A stretch of DNA of 64,000 nucleotides from Kordiimonas lipolytica (GTDB taxonomy: Bacteria; Pseudomonadota; Alphaproteobacteria; Sphingomonadales; Kordiimonadaceae): assembly GCF_001550065.1 (NCBI RefSeq), contig NZ_LRUB01000023.1:1-64000 (forward strand), read 5' to 3'. Made by a program: the position numbers and the translations under genes. Positions 8,447-17,231 of the stretch are shown here, one piece after another. The number at the start of each line of letters is the position of its first letter. Position 1 is the first letter of the stretch. The notes below the pieces were generated by a model. The model had not been told where the DNA came from and searched no databases. It worked only from the letters and a program-made list of their open reading frames with translations.

Positions 8447-10237
8447 TCAGGCGGAAACAGAATAGGCGTCGTCCAAGCTTGGGACCACAGGTACCGAGAC
8501 GCTTATCTTCGTCCCCCTTCCGGGTTCGCTTTCGATGGCAAACGCCCCGCCGACCAGACGGGCGCGTTCGCGCATCCCTGCAAGGCCCAAAGTTCCTCCC
8601 TTTTGCGTGCTGACATCAAACCCACTGCCGTTATCCTGTACGGAGAGATGAAGAGTGCCATCAGTTCTTTGCAGCCCGACGGACACTTCCGAGGCATGTG
8701 CGTGCCGCAGGATATTGGTCAGTGATTCCTGCACGATCCGGTAAAGGGTTGTTGAGACCAGCCAGTCCAGCGGTTCAGGTATGTCACAAGTGTCTACATC
8801 GACAACCAGACCCGCGTCTGTTTCCAATCCACGCGCCAAGAGGTCAATCGCCGACGACAATCCCATGCGGTCCAGCACCGGCGGACGCAGATCGGATGCC
8901 AAACGACGAATGAAGGCAACAGTCTTGTCGATCTTCTCCCGTATGGCGCCGATGCTCTCACTGATCACACTATCAGTTCCCGGGGAAGCTCTATGAGCGC
9001 ATTTGTTTTGAAAATGGACGAGGTCCATTTTTATGCTGGTCAGAACTTGCCCCACCTCATCATGAAGGTCACGGGATATACGCTGTGCTTCCGTTTCACG
9101 GGCCACCTGGAGGTGCCGGGTCAGACGCTCTAACTGATGATGGGCTTCCATGACTTCCTGATGGCGACGCATGAGTGTTGCCGCCATCGTATTGAATGCG
9201 ACCGCCATATCCTGCAATTCACCATAGCCGCGAGGAATGTCGATGCGCACCGTATAATCGCCGTCGCCAAATCTCTGCGTCGCTTGGGACAAGGCGCGAA
9301 TGACCCTGAGCAGCGCAACTTCCTCGACGATCAGAACTGAAACCACCGTGAACAGTGTCAGCAGGCCGAGCAGACCGAGAGTTCGATAGAAGATATCATT
9401 CGCCTTGCGGGTAAACTGCGCCTGCGGCAATGCATTTGCCACAAGGATACCCGGCATATCCAGCATGGAGGCTGTAACAAAATAGAAGGATTGCCCACCC
9501 ATTTGGGCGGAAACGGTTTTGCCGTCCTGTTGGGCCGCCAGCCCAGCCAATTCTGAAACCTTTGTGCCGATGGAGAAGTCAACTGCGCCGGACGTTGCTG
9601 ATCCGGTTAGTATTCGTCCTTCCCGGTCTGTCACCAACAGGATATGATCTGTTGGCAATTCGACGGTTTTCGTCAACTGCTCCAGCCATTTCAGGTCTAT
9701 GGCAACAAATACTACCCAACGCACCCGGCTGCGGGGATCCCTTATGGCATAAGCCAGATGCAGCAGGGGGCGTTTCACAATGGGACCGATGACATAGGTC
9801 CCTGTCTCGATCTCCTGCGAATGAAGTGCCCGCTGGACGGCATCGTACTCATGCATATTGACCGAACTCTCCAGGGGATAGGCGCTGTTGATGACTTCAC
9901 CGTCCGGCGCCAGGATCGCGATGTTGCCGAGTTGCGGATGTCCCGCCAGCAGCGCTGCAAGAAAGTGCGGATCTGATATCAACGTTTCGCTGTCTTGCCT
10001 CGCCAACCTGCCTGATAGCCACCTCAAGAGGCTTTTCGCACCGGTCATCTGGTTCAGGTGTTCACGCGTCATCAGGCTAATCACATGGTGCCCGTCCTGT
10101 TCCATGCGCAGCAGCGCCGAGGTGCGCTCGGTGTGGGCTAGGTAAAAAGCGAACAGAATTGCCGGAAGCGTCGCCAGACATATCAGAAAAACCAGCCTGC
10201 CCCGAAGCGTCAGAAATGTTGACAAAAACTTGGGCAT
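8447..10237 (-). CDS. NarX-like membrane sensor histidine kinase
   Basis: This 596-residue kinase has transmembrane helix 1 (about 13-33), an extracytoplasmic Cache-type sensor region (about 40-280), helix 2 (about 285-307), HAMP (about 305-357), a HisKA_3 dimerisation segment with the phospho-acceptor His392 in RDLHDEVGQ, and an HATPase_c domain with a DNGSGFD N/G-box region. HisKA_3 kinases pair with NarL-type regulators; one is encoded two genes downstream. The Cache-like sensor differs from the four-helix nitrate sensor of true NarX, so the ligand is unknown. The frame is complete. Confidence 0.9.
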   Translation of the reverse strand: MPKFLSTFLTLRGRLVFLICLATLPAILFAFYLAHTERTSALLRMEQDGHHVISLMTREHLNQMTGAKSLLRWLSGRLARQDSETLISDPHFLAALLAGHPQLGNIAILAPDGEVINSAYPLESSVNMHEYDAVQRALHSQEIETGTYVIGPIVKRPLLHLAYAIRDPRSRVRWVVFVAIDLKWLEQLTKTVELPTDHILLVTDREGRILTGSATSGAVDFSIGTKVSELAGLAAQQDGKTVSAQMGGQSFYFVTASMLDMPGILVANALPQAQFTRKANDIFYRTLGLLGLLTLFTVVSVLIVEEVALLRVIRALSQATQRFGDGDYTVRIDIPRGYGELQDMAVAFNTMAATLMRRHQEVMEAHHQLERLTRHLQVARETEAQRISRDLHDEVGQVLTSIKMDLVHFQNKCAHRASPGTDSVISESIGAIREKIDKTVAFIRRLASDLRPPVLDRMGLSSAIDLLARGLETDAGLVVDVDTCDIPEPLDWLVSTTLYRIVQESLTNILRHAHASEVSVGLQRTDGTLHLSVQDNGSGFDVSTQKGGTLGLAGMRERARLVGGAFAIESEPGRGTKISVSVPVVPSLDDAYSVSA

Positions 10238-10478
10238 ATTTCTTTAGGGCTCCCTTCTATGCAGGGCACACATCCTTTGGCAGCCTTCAATGGCATATGC
10301 AGGATGGATAACACTTCACTTTTCTTTTCGCAGATTATCACATTTTCACCTAAATTGATTAGGCCATGCGGGTAAGTAACTTGGCTCCACGGAGACCATG
10401 TAAGCGCAAAGATCCTACCAAACCCCACTTTTTCCTATCATCCCGGTGTGCAGCTTCTCGAAGCAGAAGAGGAGACCA
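10238..10478. other. intergenic region, kinase promoter
   Basis: No gene is seen. A 15-bp dyad CCTAAATTGATTAGG (10349-10363, arms CCTAA/TTAGG) lies about 110 bp before the kinase start and could be an operator; evidence is limited to symmetry. Confidence 0.35.
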
Positions 10479-11315
10479 TTATAACAACTCGGTCACGTTT
10501 TCCCTTGTACTATCTTCTGTATTTCCTGCGATCTCAGCTGACAGCCCGAAGAATTCCAGGGCCGCCTTTAAACGAGGGAGGTCCGCTTGAGGCAGACCGA
10601 AGGCTGTGCGCCAACCCTTGTGCGGAGCATAGAGGACGACATGTCCGATCCCCGCATAGCGCAGGAGGCGGGGCATCATGTCTTCGTCCTCGGGTTCAAC
10701 CGCAGCCAGAAGCGAAGCTTGTCGCGCACCCGCACAGTGCCAAGCAACCGCTTCTGGTTCGCAGCGCCGGTGCAGACCTTCGCCATAAGCGACAGCAACC
10801 GCTGTGCCCTTATACTCAATCTTATACCCCAGCATGGGGCCCGCCCATTTGGGGCCCTGCATCATCATGCGCGCGATATGCCACGCGGTCGGCGCCTTTC
10901 TGATCAGCCTCCACAGGTGGCATGCCGCCGCAGCCAGGCCTGGCGGCAAGAGGGGCATATGGGTCCAGCCGAAGACCGAGAGCGTGATATTACCGGATAG
11001 GGATATCTGTTCCCCGTTGGTTGCCGGGCGCAGCGTCAGGTCGGCCCCAGGGTAGTGGCGCCCGAAATACCGACACAGCCATACCGAGGCGACAAGCGTT
11101 ACATTGCCACGACCGCGGGACCGGTTCAGGAAATCTATGGTCCCGCCGAGATGCTCGGGGTGGCCATGGGTGAGAAGAATGATGATGTCGCCGCTGTCCG
11201 GGAACTGGGTGCCTTTTGGCGGGTCGATGAATATGGACGGCAACCCAGGGCCGTGTAGGTGGAAACCGGACCAGCCCAGATATTCGATGGCATATGGGCG
11301 CGGCTTGCCGGTCAT
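10479..11315 (-). CDS. metallo-beta-lactamase-fold hydrolase
   Basis: The 278-residue cytoplasmic protein carries THGHPEHLGG, a variant of the HxHxxH zinc-binding motif of the MBL fold, after a typical N-terminal beta-sheet (YLGWSGFHL...IFIDPP). It resembles the UlaG/lactonase-like branch rather than true beta-lactamases. It starts inside the stop codon of the radical SAM gene (ATGA overlap), so the two proteins are made together and may act on the same small molecule. Substrate unknown. Confidence 0.8.
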   Translation of the reverse strand: MTGKPRPYAIEYLGWSGFHLHGPGLPSIFIDPPKGTQFPDSGDIIILLTHGHPEHLGGTIDFLNRSRGRGNVTLVASVWLCRYFGRHYPGADLTLRPATNGEQISLSGNITLSVFGWTHMPLLPPGLAAAACHLWRLIRKAPTAWHIARMMMQGPKWAGPMLGYKIEYKGTAVAVAYGEGLHRRCEPEAVAWHCAGARQASLLAAVEPEDEDMMPRLLRYAGIGHVVLYAPHKGWRTAFGLPQADLPRLKAALEFFGLSAEIAGNTEDSTRENVTELL

Positions 11316-12730
11316 CCTACGTCTTCCAGTTCCGGTTTGGGTTCAGGCTGTGGTATATGCAGATGCGCTTCTTTCAAGGCCTTGTAGTTGCGCATCAAAC
11401 CGACAAACATGCGGATATAATGCCAGGACCAGTTGCCCGGACGCCACAGGCCGAGTTTTAGCGCGGCCCGCCGGATCACACGCGCATAGGCCTGGCGCAT
11501 CAGCTGGTAAAGCTGTTTTGGCGGTGTTTCCGTGGGCAGGAGAAAATGCTGCAAGTCATATAGCTGTCGGTCGGTTGAAACAAGATCCGGCTCCACCTTC
11601 CGGTACAGCGGTGTGCCAGGCAGCGGGGTCAGCGGCGTGAATTCGGTCAGCAGGATGGCGGGGTGCCGCTTCACATAGTCGTCAATGGCCAGGAAGTCTT
11701 TTTCTTCGAAATGCGGCTCGACGAGGAAGCCGGCGCTCATGCCGATGCCAAGGTCGTCTAGGATCGCGAGAGCTTCTTCATCCCGACCCTTTTCCACCCG
11801 CTTGCCGGTTCGTTTCAGAGCCTCATAGTCCAGACTCTCAAGACCCGACATCACCAGTTGCAGGCCCGCCCGTGCCCACAGAGCAAAGAGCTCCCGGTTT
11901 TCCACGATTGAATCCACCCTTGCATAGGTGAAATAGCGTTTCTTGATCCCGGCAGACAGCAGCATCTCACCAAGCTTCCACATCCGCTCGGGATCGTGGA
12001 AGGCATGGTCGTCGCACAGATAGACAAACTCTTCCTCAAGGCCAGCGATTTCCTCGAGCAACAATTCTGGCGACCGCGGGATGAACCCACCGTGGGAATA
12101 AACCCTGCAGGAACAGAAGATGCAGGGGAAGCTGCACCCCACCGAACTGCGTACCGCGGCGATCCGGCGTTCCCAGAGATAGAAATATTTGTGCCGATAC
12201 CGGGCTGTCAACGACCTGTCAGGCATCGGCTGGTGATCGAGCGTCCTTGGCAGCGGTCGGGGCTTTGTCGGCGTCAACGCGTCACCCTCGCGGATCATCA
12301 ACCCGTCGATATGGTGAAAGGTTCGGCCACCGTCAGCAACAGTATCGCATATGTCCCGAAAGGCCTCCGTGCCCTCCCCGCGCACCACCAGGTCAATGAC
12401 AGGGTCCAGAAAATCCTGCGGCCACACTGTGGGATGGTGCCCGCCAACAACAGTAACGCAGCGCGGCGCCGCCAGACGCGCCCGCGCAAGCGCCCGTTTG
12501 GCGGTTTCCACATGCACAACTTCAGAGGTGACCCCGACGATATCGGGGATAAACTCTCGCAGCATGCTATCCAGATCCCGGGGCGCCACTTCCATATCCA
12601 CCAGGCGGACCTCATGGCGGTCGCCGACCATTGCCCCGAGAAGCTCCAGATTGAGGGGTTCGATCTTGGCGATATTCTTGAGCCCGATGGTATGGTCGCC
12701 GCAGGGCGGGTTGATCAGAAGGATTTTCAT
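11312..12730 (-). CDS. B12-binding-domain radical SAM enzyme
   Basis: In this 472-residue enzyme the N-terminal region (about 1-130) has a cobalamin-binding-type Rossmann fold beginning MKILLINPP. The radical SAM core has GCSFPCIFC (CxxxCxxC) for the [4Fe-4S] cluster, and later RVDSIVEN and MSGLES are typical strands. The layout is that of BchE/HpnJ/HpnP-type class B enzymes, which act on lipids, tetrapyrroles or other small molecules. It is coupled by 4-bp overlaps to an epimerase upstream and an MBL protein downstream. The neighbouring epimerase recalls HpnA, hinting at a lipid or glycolipid substrate, but no specific function can be claimed. Confidence 0.88.
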   Translation of the reverse strand: MKILLINPPCGDHTIGLKNIAKIEPLNLELLGAMVGDRHEVRLVDMEVAPRDLDSMLREFIPDIVGVTSEVVHVETAKRALARARLAAPRCVTVVGGHHPTVWPQDFLDPVIDLVVRGEGTEAFRDICDTVADGGRTFHHIDGLMIREGDALTPTKPRPLPRTLDHQPMPDRSLTARYRHKYFYLWERRIAAVRSSVGCSFPCIFCSCRVYSHGGFIPRSPELLLEEIAGLEEEFVYLCDDHAFHDPERMWKLGEMLLSAGIKKRYFTYARVDSIVENRELFALWARAGLQLVMSGLESLDYEALKRTGKRVEKGRDEEALAILDDLGIGMSAGFLVEPHFEEKDFLAIDDYVKRHPAILLTEFTPLTPLPGTPLYRKVEPDLVSTDRQLYDLQHFLLPTETPPKQLYQLMRQAYARVIRRAALKLGLWRPGNWSWHYIRMFVGLMRNYKALKEAHLHIPQPEPKPELEDVG

Positions 12731-13755
12731 GATAGCTCCTGTCGAGGAAAAGGGGCGGAGAGGTGCTGTGCCCGCACCCCGGCGAGCGTGTCCTTGAGGG
12801 TCATATCCAGGGGGCGCGTATCCAGCCCGAGGTCCCGGCGCGCGCTGTCGGCTTTAAAATACCAGTAATAGCGGGACAGCCGCACCCCGGCTGTTGTCAG
12901 GGTGCTGTGTGGGGCGATGGTCTCTGCAAGTGCCGCAGCGGCCAGCGCCAACTGATAGGGCATCTTAAGCCACGGCAGTCGGGCACCGGACAAGCGGGCG
13001 ATCCGGCCCACCAGAGCTGCCAACGTGATATTGTCCCGCCCGGCAAGGATGTAATGATCTTCGGGAGACACACAGGTCAGTGCGGCTACAGTGGCGGCAG
13101 CGACATCGCGGACATCGATGGGGTTTACGCCGCCGCCGGGCCACACAGGAAGCCGATTGCGGCTGACGAGGTCGACAAGAGCAGTGCCATTTCTCAGGCC
13201 ATCACCGGGGCCCAGCACGAACGTGGGGCTCAGCGTGATAACGGGGTCGCCGTCTCTCCGGGCCCCAATAGCCATCTCATGGCCAGCCCGTTTTGTCGTT
13301 ACATAAGGGATACCAGCTTTCGCCAGATTAAATGGGGCGTCTTCATCAAGTGCATCCGCAGGTCGGTGCGCCGGAAGCGCCCCGACAGCGGATGTGCTGG
13401 ACATGACAAGCAACCGCGCCAGGCCAACCCGGCGGGATGCCGCCAGCATGTTCCGCATGCCTTCGACATTGACCTGCTTTAGCGCAACCTTGTCCGCCGC
13501 CTGCACCGAAACAACCCCGGCTACATGAACCGCGGCAGCAACATCGGACAGGCTGTTGGCAAGGGAGCAGGGGTCAAGAATGTCGGCATATCTCACCTCC
13601 GTGCCAGACGGCAGTATCCGAGCAGCAACATCCGGTGACCGGGCAAGCGTCACAGGCCGGTACCCGGCAAGTGCCAGCGCCTCTGATACATATCGGCCAA
13701 TAAAGCCTGTCGCTCCCGTTACCGCAACTCGGCTGCCCTTAGAAATACCAAGCAT
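12727..13755 (-). CDS. NAD-dependent epimerase/dehydratase (extended SDR, HpnA/3beta-HSD-like)
   Basis: The 342-residue enzyme has the NAD(P)-binding motif TGATGFIG near the N-terminus, active-site segment SSTSAVG and the catalytic YVTTK (YxxxK). The mid-protein WPGGGVNPIDVRDVA is typical of extended SDRs acting on sugars or sterol-like ketones. It is the first gene of the epimerase-radical SAM-MBL operon, with an FNR/FixK box 60 bp upstream, so the operon is probably induced under low oxygen. Confidence 0.85.
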   Translation of the reverse strand: MLGISKGSRVAVTGATGFIGRYVSEALALAGYRPVTLARSPDVAARILPSGTEVRYADILDPCSLANSLSDVAAAVHVAGVVSVQAADKVALKQVNVEGMRNMLAASRRVGLARLLVMSSTSAVGALPAHRPADALDEDAPFNLAKAGIPYVTTKRAGHEMAIGARRDGDPVITLSPTFVLGPGDGLRNGTALVDLVSRNRLPVWPGGGVNPIDVRDVAAATVAALTCVSPEDHYILAGRDNITLAALVGRIARLSGARLPWLKMPYQLALAAAALAETIAPHSTLTTAGVRLSRYYWYFKADSARRDLGLDTRPLDMTLKDTLAGVRAQHLSAPFPRQELS

Positions 13756-13814
13756 GATGCACCCTACCTGTCCGCGTCAGGCCGGAACATTAGCCCCGAG
13801 GGCACCGTCCGCGC

Positions 13815-13828
13815 TTGATCTGGATCAA
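13815..13828 (-). promoter_or_regulatory. FNR/FixK-type box
   Basis: TTGATCTGGATCAA is a perfect TTGAT-N4-ATCAA site, 60 bp before the epimerase start. It is the only such box seen outside coding sequence in the transposon cargo. Confidence 0.8.
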
Positions 13829-13889
13829 CCAGTCTCGGGAACAGCGCTCTGCTGCTTGACTGGAGGGTGGCTCTTGGCCGTGAGTATTG

Positions 13890-13915
13890 CCTGAGCCGGC
13901 ACGAACCGGCTCAGG
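13890..13915 (-). terminator. hairpin downstream of norZ
   Basis: A perfect 10-bp stem (CCTGAGCCGG with CCGGCTCAGG) around a 6-nt loop lies 17 bp beyond the norZ stop. The T-rich flank is on the side suited to plus-strand transcription, so on the norZ strand it is a hairpin without a U-tract; it may insulate in both directions. Confidence 0.55.
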
Positions 13916-13932
13916 GTATTTGGTTTTGTTGA

Positions 13933-16320
13933 TCAGTGGCCCTGGCCGCCACACGAACCACAGCAGATACTGTCTTCCTGCTCGCTGTTCATAGACATCG
14001 AGGCGTTTCCGCCATCAAGGACCGGCACGGCAGAAGCCCCAGTACCGGTGGCAACAGTTGCCACCGGCTGATGTGACCTGGTGTCACCGATATTGAAAAG
14101 GCCTTTCACAACCTGCCAACTTACAGCCAGCGCACCAACAATAAAGACAACATCGCCAATGGTACGCACCCACCTCAGGGTTTGCAGGAGGTCACTTTGC
14201 ATGAAGCTTTCGCTTCTTGCATACCAAAGCCCTTCAGACGCACTGGCGACAAACTGAATGATGCCCACGGGCAGCAAGCTGGTGAACAGCATCAGAACAA
14301 GGCCGCCATTCAGGCAATGGAAACCCCATTTCATCAGCTTTTCATCAAAGACCATCTGGGGCCTGATATAGCGCAGAACCAGAATGGTGAAGCCGAGGGC
14401 AAGGAAGCCATACACGCCGAACAGGGCTGCATGCGCGTGTGTTGCTGTGGTGTTCAACCCCTGGATATAATAAAGCGCGATCGGCGGGTTGATGGAGAAG
14501 CCAAGAACACCAGCTCCAAGCATGTTCCAGAAAGCAACAGCTACAAAGAAATAGAGCGGCCATTTCATCTGATCCATCCAAGGGGCCCGATGTTGCAACT
14601 TCCAATGTTCCCAGGCTTCATGACCAAGGACGATCAAAGGCACAACCTCAAGCGCGCTGAAGGTGGCCCCTACAGCCATCACGGGTGTTGTGGTGCCGGA
14701 GAAGTACAGATGGTGGAATGTGCCAGGTACACCGCCCAGCATAAAGAGCGAAGCAGACGCCAGCGCAGCAATGGTTGCCATCCGCTTTGATACCAACCCC
14801 ATGCTGGAGAAAATAAAGGCCAGTGCCGCGGTTGCAAATACTTCGAAAAAGCCTTCCACCCACAGGTGTACGATCCACCAACGCCAGTATTCCATGACGG
14901 AGATATGCGTCTTTTCGCCATAGAAAAATCCGGCACCATAAAAGAGCCCGATGGCAACAACGGATGCTGTAAACAGAGCCAGAAGGTGCTTGTCGCCTGG
15001 CTGCATCAAAGCGGGCACGATACCGCGCATCATCAATCCCAGCCACAGGACGATCCCTGTGAACTTGCCAATCTGCCACAAACGGCCAAGGTCAACATAT
15101 TCATAGCCCTGGTGACCCAACCAGAAGTTCCACTCTTGCGGCATGATTTGGGCAATCGCCAGATAGTTCCCAACGAAAGACCCGACAACAACAACGATCA
15201 GCGCCCAGAACAGTACATCAACGCCAAGCTTTTGATACTTTGGGTCTTTTCCGCCGTTGATGATAGGGGCTAGGAACAGGCCTGCGGCAAGGAACCCGGT
15301 TGCTATCCAGAATAATGCTGACTGGATATGCCACGTCCTGACGAGGGTATAGGGAAACCATTTGGAGGTCTCGATCCCGTAGAAGCTTTGGCCCTCCACG
15401 GTATAGTGCGCCGTGAAACCGCCCAGGAACACCTGGAAGGTAAAGAGGGCAACAACAAGGAACAGATACTTGCCGAGCGCCTTCTGAGACGGTGTCAGTT
15501 TAAAGCGGGTCAAAGGATCGTGGGCTGGTGCTTCCGCTTCCTTTTCATCTTCCCCGCGCATGAAGGACCAGGCCCAAACCAGACCGCCCACACCAGCAAT
15601 CAGAAGAACAACACTGACAATGGACCAGACAACATTCTCGGCCGTTGGTACATTGCTGATCAGCGGTTCATGGGGCCAGTTATTGGTATAGGTTGCCGCA
15701 GTTTCTGGCCGTTCGGTTGCTGCGGCCCAGGCAGTCCAGAAAAAGAATTCCGTCAATCGCTCCCGGCGCTCGGCGCTTGGCAGCACCAATTCTTTCATCG
15801 CATAGCTGTCGCGTGTCTGGCGAAGCTCAGGCGCCCCACCAAAAAGGCGCGCATAATAGTCAGCCGTCTGATCAATGGCCTCAAGCCTGCGTGGTGATAT
15901 CACCAGTGTGTCGGTCGCTGCATCATAGCTGTTGGTGCGGTAGGCTTGTGTCAATTCATACCGGAGACTGTTCTGCTCAGCACCTGATAATTGTCCATAG
16001 GGCCGCCCATAAGCATCCTGAGACGCCAATTCGAGCCAGGCCACCAGCTCACGGTGCAACCAGTCTGCGGTCCAGTCCGGCGCCTGATAGGCACCATGTC
16101 CCCAAATAGAGCCCAGCTGCATACCGCCAACCGACTGCCAAGCGGTCTGGCCATCCAGGATACTGTCTCGGGTCATGATGACAGTACCATCCTCAGAAAT
16201 CACAGTCCCGGGTATTGGTGGCGCTTCACGATAGACCTCACTGCCGAAATACCCAAGCAACCCGAACGTAACAGCAAGTGTTGCAATCAACGTCCACCAA
16301 AGTCGGTAATATCTAGCCAT
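13933..16320 (-). CDS. norZ: quinol-dependent nitric oxide reductase (qNOR)
   Basis: This single-subunit enzyme reduces 2 NO to N2O using quinol, in the inner membrane. The 795-residue size, N-terminal helix, large extracytoplasmic insertion (about 35-220) and C-terminal heme-copper-oxidase-like core match qNOR. Haem and FeB ligand segments are visible (VHLWVEGFFEVFA, TFHHLYFSG, HAHAALFGVYG). The tail ends DSICCGSCGGQGH, an odd Cys-rich extension. It overlaps ric by 8 bp, so both are one transcript controlled by the NsrR-type site at 17061-17077. No nitrite or nitrous-oxide reductase is in the window, so the role looks like detoxification or partial denitrification. Confidence 0.95.
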   Translation of the reverse strand: MARYYRLWWTLIATLAVTFGLLGYFGSEVYREAPPIPGTVISEDGTVIMTRDSILDGQTAWQSVGGMQLGSIWGHGAYQAPDWTADWLHRELVAWLELASQDAYGRPYGQLSGAEQNSLRYELTQAYRTNSYDAATDTLVISPRRLEAIDQTADYYARLFGGAPELRQTRDSYAMKELVLPSAERRERLTEFFFWTAWAAATERPETAATYTNNWPHEPLISNVPTAENVVWSIVSVVLLIAGVGGLVWAWSFMRGEDEKEAEAPAHDPLTRFKLTPSQKALGKYLFLVVALFTFQVFLGGFTAHYTVEGQSFYGIETSKWFPYTLVRTWHIQSALFWIATGFLAAGLFLAPIINGGKDPKYQKLGVDVLFWALIVVVVGSFVGNYLAIAQIMPQEWNFWLGHQGYEYVDLGRLWQIGKFTGIVLWLGLMMRGIVPALMQPGDKHLLALFTASVVAIGLFYGAGFFYGEKTHISVMEYWRWWIVHLWVEGFFEVFATAALAFIFSSMGLVSKRMATIAALASASLFMLGGVPGTFHHLYFSGTTTPVMAVGATFSALEVVPLIVLGHEAWEHWKLQHRAPWMDQMKWPLYFFVAVAFWNMLGAGVLGFSINPPIALYYIQGLNTTATHAHAALFGVYGFLALGFTILVLRYIRPQMVFDEKLMKWGFHCLNGGLVLMLFTSLLPVGIIQFVASASEGLWYARSESFMQSDLLQTLRWVRTIGDVVFIVGALAVSWQVVKGLFNIGDTRSHQPVATVATGTGASAVPVLDGGNASMSMNSEQEDSICCGSCGGQGH

Positions 16321-16987
16321 GGAACGCCCCCTTCAGGTTGCGTGCAAAAAGGATGTCATTTTCAAGATGAATGTGGGCTGCCAGATCTGCCACAAAGGCC
16401 TTCAGGCCCAGATATAGGGCACGCCACGTATTGCAGGCACCTTCCGGTGGGACACAGCCGCCCGTGAGCTCGTCCAATCGGGCCAATTCCTGAACATGTC
16501 CCTCATGTTCGGCCATCATTACGCGCATCGGCCCGCCTGCCATGCCTCCTTCGCCCTGTATCAGCATCGGAAAGAGGATGGCCTCTTCTTTCTGCATATG
16601 CTGTTCCAGTTCAAGCGCCAGATGATGAAGGAACTCTGTCAAGCCATGCGGACAGGCAGGGTTGTCGCCATGCACGCTTTCAACCCGGTGCGCTAATCGC
16701 TTCAGTTCTGTCAATTGTTCACGATGCACCTTGTGAAAACGGTTCAGGATAAATTCAATCAGGTCAGCATCACTCAATGTATCCACACCTTTAGCGCCTT
16801 TAGCGACACCTGGAAGAGCGCTCAGGGCGTCCGCAATCTCTTTCACGTCCACCCCGCGCTTGGTGGCAGCCTCACGCAATGTGTGCTCGCCGCCGCAGCA
16901 AAAGCTCAGCCTATATTGGTGGAAAATTGCGGTTGCCCCTGGCAACTCCTGTGCTAACTGGGCCAATGTCCTATCCAGCATACTCAT
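16313..16987 (-). CDS. ric: iron-sulfur cluster repair di-iron protein (RIC/YtfE/ScdA/DnrN family)
   Basis: The cytoplasmic hemerythrin-like di-iron protein restores Fe-S clusters damaged by NO. The N-terminal ScdA-type domain has FCCGGEHTLREAA. The hemerythrin-like region supplies the His/Glu ligands in HKVHREQL, HHLALELEQHMQKEE, AEHEGH and HIHLEND. The start at MSML (16987) is chosen for the GGAGAAG upstream. It is the first gene of the ric-norZ operon, 74 bp from an NsrR-type operator. Confidence 0.92.
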   Translation of the reverse strand: MSMLDRTLAQLAQELPGATAIFHQYRLSFCCGGEHTLREAATKRGVDVKEIADALSALPGVAKGAKGVDTLSDADLIEFILNRFHKVHREQLTELKRLAHRVESVHGDNPACPHGLTEFLHHLALELEQHMQKEEAILFPMLIQGEGGMAGGPMRVMMAEHEGHVQELARLDELTGGCVPPEGACNTWRALYLGLKAFVADLAAHIHLENDILFARNLKGAFHG

Positions 16988-17060
16988 GATCTTCTCCATA
17001 AAACAGCGGTTCACCTGACAGCAGGTGCTGGATCCCGGTTGGTCAGCCGGGAATTAATAA

Positions 17061-17077
17061 ATGTATTTTACATACAT
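17061..17077. promoter_or_regulatory. NsrR-type operator
   Basis: ATGTATTTTACATACAT is a perfect 6-5-6 inverted repeat (ATGTAT/ATACAT), close to the AT-rich ATGTATTT-like dyads bound by NsrR. It lies between divergent ric-norZ and nsrR, 74 bp from the ric start. A weaker related stretch (ATGCAATATACATTCAT) follows at about 17087-17103. Confidence 0.75.
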
Positions 17078-17231
17078 CTTTAAAAGATGCAATATACATT
17101 CATGTTTAAAGTTGCCGATTGGCCACTGAATGGCTAAATAAACTGTATAGAGGCTAAGCGGGTCGTTGGAGTTGCGGAGCTTTATTGCCGCTCCGGCGCG
17201 CAGTGTCATTCCAGTCCACATTGGAGAACAG

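Noticed and set aside
10349..10363. CCTAAATTGATTAGG as an FNR/FixK box
   Set aside because: It contains TTGAT but lacks ATCAA at the right spacing; it is a different dyad.
11996..12868. 290-codon plus-strand frame opposite the radical SAM gene
   Set aside because: Shadow of the radical SAM and epimerase genes on the other strand.
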